From Kiritimatiellia bacterium (GTDB taxonomy: Bacteria; Verrucomicrobiota; Kiritimatiellia; JAAZAB01): a DNA stretch of 5,839 nucleotides. The DNA is taken from the NCBI GenBank assembly GCA_018400335.1, contig JAGYMT010000135.1, positions 1-5,839 on the forward strand. Reading direction: 5' to 3'. The notes beneath the pieces are model-generated. The model made no database searches and was not told the DNA's origin. It was given only the letters and a program-made list of their open reading frames with translations. The translations under genes were made by a program, and so were the position numbers. Position 1 is the stretch's first letter, and each line of letters opens with the position of its first letter. This document shows, in pieces, positions 1-4,950 of this stretch.

Positions 1-60
1 CTGACCTCTGACCTCTGTCCTCTGACCTCCGACCTCCGACCTCTGTCCTCTGACCTCTCC
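1..60. repeat. Degenerate 7-bp tandem repeat array, cut by the left edge
   Basis: Eight consecutive heptamers run from base 1 to 56, followed by a partial CTCC. Copies 1, 2, 4 and 8 read CTGACCT, copies 3 and 7 read CTGTCCT, and copies 5 and 6 read CCGACCT, so only the second and fourth bases vary and the two changes never occur together. The first base of the window is already in register, so the array probably continues to the left. It lies about 150 bp beyond the hisS stop codon, outside any gene. A period of 7 is not a multiple of 3, which argues against coding. Heptamer arrays of this general kind (STRR repeats) are known from cyanobacteria; any relation to those is only analogy. Confidence 0.95.
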
Positions 61-207
61 GTTGGCATGCGCGAAAACCGATGCCTTGACTCTTCTCGTT
101 TTTCATGGCAGAAACACGGAATTAAGGCACTAACGGCTGGGTAGTAGTCAGAGGAAGAGCGGGCAGGGTTGCGAATGCGATCTCCGCGTTCCCGCGCGGG
201 GGCTTTC
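61..207. other. Non-coding spacer downstream of hisS
   Basis: No supportable gene is seen here. A 25-codon plus-strand frame from the ATG at 67 has no ribosome binding site and no recognisable sequence. A weak 5-bp inverted repeat (GGCAT at 64-68, ATGCC at 81-85) and the palindrome CCCGCGCGGG at 191-200, which follows the hisS stop, are both without a T-tract in a useful position, so neither makes a convincing intrinsic terminator. An isolated 8-bp inverted match to the heptamer array lies at 147-154 (GTCAGAGG). Confidence 0.6.
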
Positions 208-1476
208 TCACCCGGCGCCGGCTATCGGCTCCTCGGTCTCGGTCCGGTCGGTCATGTTCTTCACGCGAATGACGCCCCGCGCGACGTCGTCGGGTCCGAT
301 GTAGACGGCGTTCAGGCACGATCCGTTTCCCGATCTGGCGAAAAATTGTTTTGCTTTTTCGGCGTGAAGCCCGAGGTCAACGCGGCTGCCCGCCGCGCGC
401 AGGCGATGGGCCAGGGTGATCGCCGCAGTCCGCTGTGCGTCCTCCATGTAGCCGATGGCGAAGTCGGTGTGCTCCGTTGAACGCGGACCCTGCTCCTTCC
501 GGGCGAGCAGCTCGCCGATGACCACGTCCCCGAAGCCAAGACCGACCGCGGTCAGCGGGCTTGCGCCCATATCCTCCATCAGCCTGTCGTAGCGGCCGCC
601 GCCGAAGACGGCCCTGAATTCGCGGGCGGCATCAAAAGCTTCGAACACGATCCCCGTGTAGTAGTCCAGCCCTCGCACGATGGTGGGGTCGAATTTCACG
701 CTGTCACGCAGGCCGTAGAGGGCAAGGTTGTCAAGCAGGTCGCTTACGCCCCGCAGGGATGGCGGCATTCCGCCGAGCAGATTCGCGGCCTCCTCGACAG
801 AGGCGATGGCCGCGACCCGGAACACGGATTCAATCCCGCTCTGGTCAAGCCCGCCATTACTGAGAAGCGTGACTATTGAATCGTCATCCAGTTTGCCCTT
901 CTTGTCCAGGGCCGGGAAAACCACGGGTTGTTTGTCAGGCGCGATGCCGATCACGGAAAGCATGTCGGAAAGCAAAGCGCGGCTGCTCAGATGCACGAAC
1001 ACTTCGCCTGGCTGCAGACCCAGGAGCGAAAGCGAGTGAAGCGCGCACGCTATGATTTCGGTCTCGGCCGAAACCGAGGGCTCGCCAACCACGTCGAGGT
1101 TCCACTGGTAGTGTTCGCGCTTCCTGCCGCGGCTGGTGCGCTCATACCTGAAGCACTGTGCAATGGCGAACCACTTCAAGGGAAATGAGAGCGAACCCTG
1201 CCTCGCGGCTATCATGCGGGCAAGGGTGGGGGTCATCTCCGGGCGAAGCGCCAGGTCGCGGTCATTCTTGTCGCGAAAAGCATAAACCTGCTCGACGATT
1301 TCCTGTCCGCTCTTGTGCTTGAGCAGATCAAGCGTTTCGACCACGCAGGAATCGTACTGGCGGAACCCGAACCGGCGCGCAGCGCGGGACCATGCGTCGA
1401 AAACGGCGTTGCGCAATTCCACCTGTTCGGGGTAGAAGTCTCGCATGCCGCGGGGAGCTTCGAAACGAATCCTCAT
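208..1476 (-). CDS. hisS: Histidine--tRNA ligase (HisRS)
   Basis: This class II aminoacyl-tRNA synthetase charges tRNA-His with histidine using ATP in the cytosol. The protein is 422 residues, normal for bacterial HisRS. The N-terminus (APRGMRDFYP, 7-16) matches the usual family start, which supports this ATG. Visible elements are LRPEMTPTLARM (77-88), the motif 2 stretch from FRYER to DVVG (109-131), the histidine-specific motif RGLDYYTGIVFEAF (268-281), and FGGGRYDRL (291-299). The C-terminal part, from about 338, resembles the anticodon-binding domain, ending in a VIRVKNM strand. That domain argues against the HisZ paralogue. One oddity: where motif 3 normally reads like GFAMGLERL, this protein has GLGFGDVVI (312-320), without the usual Glu-Arg pair. 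It starts directly after the HU stop codon with no strong Shine-Dalgarno sequence (GAAGG lies about 14 bases upstream), so its translation probably depends on coupling to HU. Confidence 0.96.
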   Translation of the reverse strand: MRIRFEAPRGMRDFYPEQVELRNAVFDAWSRAARRFGFRQYDSCVVETLDLLKHKSGQEIVEQVYAFRDKNDRDLALRPEMTPTLARMIAARQGSLSFPLKWFAIAQCFRYERTSRGRKREHYQWNLDVVGEPSVSAETEIIACALHSLSLLGLQPGEVFVHLSSRALLSDMLSVIGIAPDKQPVVFPALDKKGKLDDDSIVTLLSNGGLDQSGIESVFRVAAIASVEEAANLLGGMPPSLRGVSDLLDNLALYGLRDSVKFDPTIVRGLDYYTGIVFEAFDAAREFRAVFGGGRYDRLMEDMGASPLTAVGLGFGDVVIGELLARKEQGPRSTEHTDFAIGYMEDAQRTAAITLAHRLRAAGSRVDLGLHAEKAKQFFARSGNGSCLNAVYIGPDDVARGVIRVKNMTDRTETEEPIAGAG

Positions 1477-1752
1477 CTACTTAATGCGGGCCTTCATAAT
1501 CCGGCCCATCTTGAACTTGACCACCTTGCGAGTGGGGATCGTGACAACGTGGCTGGGCTTATTTGGGTTGCGGCCGATGCGCGACTTGCGCACGCGGACC
1601 TCGAACACTCCGAAATTCCTGAACTCGACGTTATCGCCTTTGGCAAGGGCCGCGACAATGTAGTCCAGCGTCTTCTGCAGAACGGTAAAAACGTCCTGCT
1701 GAATCAATCCCGTATCCTTGGAGATGCGTACCACCAGATCTCGCTTCGTCAT
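1477..1752 (-). CDS. HU/IHF-family DNA-binding protein
   Basis: This is a small basic nucleoid protein of 91 residues, the standard HU/IHF length. Such proteins act as dimers that bend DNA and shape the nucleoid. The N-terminal helices (MTKRDLVVRI, 1-10, up to about 40) form the dimer core. The family signature is seen in VEFRNFGVFEVRVRKSRIGR (42-61), followed by NPN (62-64). Pro63 in GRNP sits at the tip of the DNA-binding arm, where the family proline intercalates between bases. The TIPTRKVVKFKMG segment (71-83) is the usual arm return and C-terminal helix entry. Whether it is an HU homodimer or an IHF-like subunit cannot be told from one sequence. The start is supported by AGGAG six bases upstream. 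It is the first gene of an HU-hisS transcription unit; its TAG stop is immediately followed by the hisS ATG. Confidence 0.95.
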   Translation of the reverse strand: MTKRDLVVRISKDTGLIQQDVFTVLQKTLDYIVAALAKGDNVEFRNFGVFEVRVRKSRIGRNPNKPSHVVTIPTRKVVKFKMGRIMKARIK

Positions 1753-1758
1753 AACCTT

Positions 1759-1763
1759 CTCCT
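1759..1763 (-). promoter_or_regulatory. Ribosome binding site of the HU gene
   Basis: On the minus strand this reads AGGAG, with a 6-base spacer to the ATG at 1750-1752. It is the only strong Shine-Dalgarno sequence of the HU-hisS pair, since hisS has none of its own at a good distance. Confidence 0.8.
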
Positions 1764-1795
1764 GTCAATTTTGCCAGTAACCAATGAATCAAGTC

Positions 1796-1824
1796 ACGCT
1801 ATTACAAACAATTAAAACGGTCAA
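1796..1824 (-). promoter_or_regulatory. Candidate sigma-70-type promoter for HU-hisS
   Basis: On the minus strand a good -35 box TTGACC (1819-1824) lies 17 bases before TAGCGT (1796-1801), which keeps the first, second and last bases of the -10 consensus. An alternative -10, TAATAG (1799-1804), would leave only a 14-base spacer. A run of nine T on this strand (A-tract at 1826-1834 on the plus strand) lies just upstream of the -35, like an UP element, as expected for a strongly expressed nucleoid protein. The predicted leader would be about 35-40 bases. This is a motif reading only; nothing confirms use. Confidence 0.35.
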
Positions 1825-1888
1825 GAAAAAAAAACAGCTTGGGAAAATGGGATTTAGTTTGATTTTTACGGGACCGCGTAGCAAACTC

Positions 1889-1929
1889 TCCCTGTATCTC
1901 GACTGGTGCGGAAATATTTCCTACAGGGA
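1889..1929. repeat. 8-bp inverted repeat with 25-base interior
   Basis: The left arm TCCCTGTA (1889-1896) is the exact reverse complement of the right arm TACAGGGA (1922-1929). The 25 bases between the arms include the 12-bp palindrome at 1910-1921, which touches the right arm. The spacing is long for a simple hairpin and there is no following T-run, so a terminator is unlikely; a paired protein-binding site is more plausible. Symmetry is seen directly, function is inferred. Confidence 0.5.
1910..1921. promoter_or_regulatory. Perfect 12-bp palindrome, possible operator
   Basis: GGAAATATTTCC is identical to its own reverse complement. It lies in the A+T-rich gap between the divergent promoters, roughly 50 bases upstream of the candidate speA -35 and about 85 bases upstream of the candidate HU -35. 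Its dyad symmetry fits a dimeric regulator, but I do not recognise it as the site of a known factor. A single 12-bp palindrome can also arise by chance in A+T-rich DNA. Confidence 0.35.
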
Positions 1930-1968
1930 ACATATGGCCGTCTGATTTTTCAAAGTTTTTTCTGGCAT

Positions 1969-1996
1969 CTGCCATGGACGACCTGCTAATAATAAT
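1969..1996 (+). promoter_or_regulatory. Candidate sigma-70-type promoter for the speA operon
   Basis: CTGCCA (1969-1974, four of six to the -35 consensus) is followed after 16 bases by AATAAT (1991-1996, five of six to the -10 consensus). An overlapping AATAAT at 1988-1993 is an alternative. The expected transcription start near 2003 leaves a leader of about 45 bases before the speA ATG. TGGCA and TGCCA (1963-1967 and 1970-1974) form a small inverted repeat over the -35 that could be an operator half-site pair. Evidence is motif resemblance only. Confidence 0.3.
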
Positions 1997-2034
1997 CAGT
2001 CGTTGCAGGTTAATATTGATTTCCCGAATTGGAA

Positions 2035-2040
2035 GGGAGG
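2035..2040 (+). promoter_or_regulatory. Ribosome binding site that sets the speA start
   Basis: GGGAGG lies seven bases before the ATG at 2048. This decides the start: an in-frame TTG at 2003 would add 15 residues but has no Shine-Dalgarno sequence, and the added residues would include the ribosome binding site itself. Confidence 0.85.
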
Positions 2041-2047
2041 TGTTGTG

Positions 2048-3964
2048 ATGATAAAGCCGGAAGCGCTTGTTCGGTGGACACGTGAAAACGCTGTTGAACT
2101 GTATGGGATACGCAATTGGGGCCTCGGATATTTTGATGTTTCGGAAAGCGGCGAGGTGGTCGTGAAGCCGGGCGGGCCCAACGGGGATGCCAGCATCAGC
2201 ATCATGGAGCTCATTTCAGGGCTCAAGGCGCGCGGTCTCAACGTGCCGGTGCTGCTCCGATTCGCCGACATTCTCGCCTCGCGCATATCGGATGTCTACG
2301 ATTCTTTCAATAAGGCGATCAAGGAGTACGGGTATCAGGGCAGGTATCAGGGCGTCTACCCGATTAAGGTCAACCAGCAGAAGGAAGTGGTCGCCGAGAT
2401 CGTCGAGTTCGGGCGCAAGTATCATCACGGGCTGGAGGCCGGCAGTAAGGCTGAGCTTATAGCGGCCATATCAAGTTCCACCGATCCCGAGGCGCTGATT
2501 GTGTGTAACGGCTACAAGGACAGTGAGTTTATTGATTTGGCGCTTTACGCCCTCAAGATGGGGCTGCAAACCGTGCTCGTTATTGAAATGCCCGACGAGA
2601 TAACGACTATTCTCGAACGCGCCAGACGATTGAACATCAGGCCGAGACTCGGGGTGCGCGTTAAACTGGCGAGCCGGGCTGGCGGCAGGTGGGACGGTTC
2701 AGGGGGGGACCGAAGCATGTTCGGCGTCAGCGCCTCTCAAATCATAACTCTCATTGATCAGTTGAGGGATGCGGAAATGCTCGACTGCCTCCAGATGCTT
2801 CATTATCATCTGGGCTCCCAGATTTCCAACATCCGTAATATAAGAACGGCGCTCACCGAGGCGTGCCGCTTCTATCTTGAGATGAAGAGGGAAGGCGCCG
2901 CGATGGGAATGATAAATATCGGCGGCGGGCTCGCCGTTGACTACGACGGATCGCACACCAATTTCGCAAGCAGCAGGAATTACACGGAACAGGAGTATGC
3001 TGCCGACGTTGTCGAAGTCATAATGAACACCCTTAACGGGTCCGGAGTCGAGCATCCCATGATAGTCAACGAGTCCGGAAGGGCGACCGTGGCCCACCAC
3101 TCGGTGCTGGTCTTCAATATTCTCGACGCCAGCAGGTTTGAGCCCGGCGAACTGCCGGACGATCTTCTTCAGAAGGATCATCCGATGCTGAAGAACCTCG
3201 TTGAGGTACGGAACACGCTTTCACCGAAGAATCTTCAGGAATGCTACCATGACGCAGTCTACTACAGGGACGAGATCCGGTCACTTTTCCTTCACGGCAA
3301 CTTGACGCTGCGCGAGCGGTCCGTGGGGGAGAGTCTTTTCTGGGATATCATCTGCAGGATTGCCGCGGCGACCAAGGAGCACAAATACGTGCCGGACGAG
3401 CTTCAGGGCCTGGGCGAAGCGCTGGCCGACCTCTATTACGGCAACTTCAGCGTGTTCCAGTCCCTTCCGGATGCATGGGCAATTGACCACCTGTTCCCGA
3501 TCATGCCGCTTCACCGGCTGTGCGAGATGCCTACGCGCCAGGCCACGATAGCGGATATCACCTGCGATTCCGACGGCAAGATAAACAGGTTCATTGATCT
3601 TCACGATGTTAAGCACACGCTGCCCGTTCACGAACTGGGCGAGGACGACTACTACCTTGGCGTGTTTCTCGTGGGCGCCTACCAGGAGACGCTCGGCGAT
3701 CTTCACAACCTTCTCGGCGATACGAATGTCCTGCACGTTCGCGCAGGCGCGGACGGGAAGGTGGAATACCTTGTCGAGATTGCCGGGGACACTGTCGCCG
3801 ACGTGCTTTCCGTCGTGGAATACGATCCCGGCGAGATGGTGAACCGCCTGAGGAATACCGCCGAACAGGCCGTCCGGCAGGGACGCATCAGCGCCGACGA
3901 GAGGCGAGAGATCATGTCTGCGTTCGAATCAGGAATGCGGGGCTACACCTATTTCGAAAGTTGA
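2048..3964 (+). CDS. speA: Biosynthetic arginine decarboxylase
   Basis: This PLP-dependent enzyme decarboxylates L-arginine to agmatine and CO2, the first step of the arginine route to putrescine. The ATG at 2048 gives 638 residues, close to the roughly 630-660 of the SpeA family. Visible family marks are the PLP lysine Lys107 in YPIKVNQQ (104-111), HYHLGSQI (252-259), the glycine-rich phosphate-binding loop INIGGGLAVDYDGS (289-302), NESGR (341-345), the C-terminal active-site motif CDSDGK with Cys506 and Asp507, and GAYQE (543-547). These are the features of the alanine-racemase-fold decarboxylases with the SpeA insertion and helical regions, not the fold-I inducible AdiA type. No key residue is missing and no frame break is seen. 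The agmatinase gene starts three bases after its stop, so the pathway's second enzyme is made from the same message. Confidence 0.97.
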   Translation: MIKPEALVRWTRENAVELYGIRNWGLGYFDVSESGEVVVKPGGPNGDASISIMELISGLKARGLNVPVLLRFADILASRISDVYDSFNKAIKEYGYQGRYQGVYPIKVNQQKEVVAEIVEFGRKYHHGLEAGSKAELIAAISSSTDPEALIVCNGYKDSEFIDLALYALKMGLQTVLVIEMPDEITTILERARRLNIRPRLGVRVKLASRAGGRWDGSGGDRSMFGVSASQIITLIDQLRDAEMLDCLQMLHYHLGSQISNIRNIRTALTEACRFYLEMKREGAAMGMINIGGGLAVDYDGSHTNFASSRNYTEQEYAADVVEVIMNTLNGSGVEHPMIVNESGRATVAHHSVLVFNILDASRFEPGELPDDLLQKDHPMLKNLVEVRNTLSPKNLQECYHDAVYYRDEIRSLFLHGNLTLRERSVGESLFWDIICRIAAATKEHKYVPDELQGLGEALADLYYGNFSVFQSLPDAWAIDHLFPIMPLHRLCEMPTRQATIADITCDSDGKINRFIDLHDVKHTLPVHELGEDDYYLGVFLVGAYQETLGDLHNLLGDTNVLHVRAGADGKVEYLVEIAGDTVADVLSVVEYDPGEMVNRLRNTAEQAVRQGRISADERREIMSAFESGMRGYTYFES

Positions 3965-3967
3965 GCC

Positions 3968-4861
3968 ATGTTTATTCGGCGTTTTCTTGAAATGGATCAG
4001 GACAGCGCGGATGACCCTTTTGCACCTTATGCCGTTCTGCCGCTTCCTTATGAGCGCTCCACGAGTTTCGGGAAGGGCACGGCCGCGGCGCCGGCCGCGA
4101 TTCTCGATGCCAGCGTGCAGATCGAGATGTTCGATGATGAGTCTCTCGAACCGCTGCGGTTAAAGGTCCGGACTCTCCCCGAGGTTGACTGCTCTTCGGG
4201 AACGGAGCGTGAAGCGCTCGACTTGATTCGCGCGGCGGCGGAAGGCGCTTTTTCCGGAAGGAAAAGCTTTCTGTTGGGGCTCGGCGGTGAGCACACCGTA
4301 ACTGCGCCGCTGGTGGAGGCGTGCCGCGCCGCGCACGGCGCCTTTTCCGTGCTTCAGCTCGACGCGCATCTCGATCTTCGAGACAGCTATCAGGGCACGG
4401 CCTTTTCCCACGCCTGCGTCATGAGACGTGTGATGGAAATAGGCATTCCCGTAACCCATGTCGGGATCAGGAGCTTGTGCGACGAGGAATATGAGCTTGT
4501 CTTGGCTGATGGTTTAAAGGTATTCTGGGGACGTTCGATAAATTGTGCCGGGGACGATGCGTGGATGGATGATGTCGTTGCGTGTTTGGGATCCCATGTG
4601 TACGTCACTATTGACGCCGACTGCCTGGACCCCTCGGTTATGCCTGGAACCGGAACGCCTGAGCCCGGCGGCCTGTCGTGGCGACAGCTCACAGCCTTGT
4701 TGAGAAAGGTTTGTTTTTCAAGAAACGTCGTTTCGGCGGATATCGTGGAGGTGGCGCCCATACCCGGCTGTGTTGTGTCGGAGTATGCGGCGGCCAGGCT
4801 GGCCGCTAAGCTGATGACTTATCACTCGGCGGCTGCCGGACATCATGTTGGTGAACGATGA
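3968..4861 (+). CDS. speB: Agmatinase (ureohydrolase family)
   Basis: This enzyme hydrolyses agmatine to putrescine and urea with a two-manganese centre. The 297-residue protein has all the metal-binding motifs of the arginase/agmatinase fold: GGEH with His109, DAHLD with Asp132, His134 and Asp136, and DADCLDP with Asp216 and Asp218. TGTPEPGG (228-235) and DIVEVAP with Glu261 are also in place. The SFGKGTAAAPAAI stretch (33-45) and the gene partner favour agmatinase over arginase or formiminoglutamase. Only three bases separate it from the speA stop. Its own Shine-Dalgarno is poor (GAAAG, seven bases before the ATG), which suggests translational coupling. An in-frame ATG at 3992 would remove eight residues and cannot be excluded. 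The stop codon overlaps the next gene's start as ATGA. Confidence 0.95.
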   Translation: MFIRRFLEMDQDSADDPFAPYAVLPLPYERSTSFGKGTAAAPAAILDASVQIEMFDDESLEPLRLKVRTLPEVDCSSGTEREALDLIRAAAEGAFSGRKSFLLGLGGEHTVTAPLVEACRAAHGAFSVLQLDAHLDLRDSYQGTAFSHACVMRRVMEIGIPVTHVGIRSLCDEEYELVLADGLKVFWGRSINCAGDDAWMDDVVACLGSHVYVTIDADCLDPSVMPGTGTPEPGGLSWRQLTALLRKVCFSRNVVSADIVEVAPIPGCVVSEYAAARLAAKLMTYHSAAAGHHVGER

Positions 4862-4950
4862 ATCACGAAGACCATCAGAATAGCCCGCAAAGCCGGAGGA
4901 TGATCGCCTTCCTGTTTGTCGTGGTCGCGGCGCTCTCAGTGTCCGGGTGC
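4858..4950 (+). other. Lipoprotein signal peptide and lipobox
   Basis: This segment encodes residues 1-31 of the repeat lipoprotein. It has a polar 14-residue start ending in two arginines, a hydrophobic helix, and VSGC as the signal peptidase II site, with the cysteine codon TGC at 4948-4950. The 14 residues before the hydrophobic stretch make a somewhat long n-region. Confidence 0.85.

Larger units (their letters stand above)
1753..2047. other. Divergent intergenic control region between HU-hisS and speA
   Basis: These 295 bases separate two divergently transcribed units and are clearly richer in A and T than the flanking genes. They must hold both promoters. Candidate boxes for HU lie at 1796-1824 and for speA at 1969-1996. 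Between them are a 12-bp perfect palindrome and an 8-bp inverted repeat. No open frame with a credible ribosome binding site and no known riboswitch or tRNA is seen. Confidence 0.75.

Noticed and set aside
1..60. Heptamer array as a CRISPR array
   Set aside because: Units are directly adjacent with no unique spacers and are far too short.
64..85. GGCAT/ATGCC inverted repeat as a terminator or hairpin
   Set aside because: It has five base pairs with a 12-base loop and no adjacent T-tract, which is within chance expectation.
67..144. A 25-codon plus-strand small protein
   Set aside because: It has no Shine-Dalgarno sequence, no similarity I recognise, and no hydrophobic or repeated pattern.
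191..200. CCCGCGCGGG palindrome after hisS as an intrinsic terminator
   Set aside because: The stem would be only about 3 bp with a 4-base loop, and no T-run follows on the minus strand.
122..319. A 65-codon minus-strand frame overlapping the end of hisS
   Set aside because: It is arginine-rich low-information sequence in another frame of hisS, typical of a GC-rich shadow frame.
1315..1815. A 166-codon plus-strand frame opposite hisS and HU
   Set aside because: It is antisense to two confidently identified genes, has no recognisable domain, and no supporting ribosome binding site; it is a codon-usage shadow.
1963..1980. TGGCA-containing segment as a sigma-54 promoter
   Set aside because: The TGGC element is not followed at the correct spacing by a TTGCW-type -12 box.
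1981..2010. ACCTGC/GCAGGT inverted repeat as a leader riboswitch or attenuator
   Set aside because: It has six base pairs around an 18-base A+T-rich loop that holds the likely -10 box, so it is probably not fully transcribed and shows no riboswitch core.
2003..2047. Longer speA start at an in-frame TTG adding 15 residues
   Set aside because: There is no ribosome binding site before the TTG, and a strong GGGAGG lies inside this extension, seven bases before the ATG at 2048.
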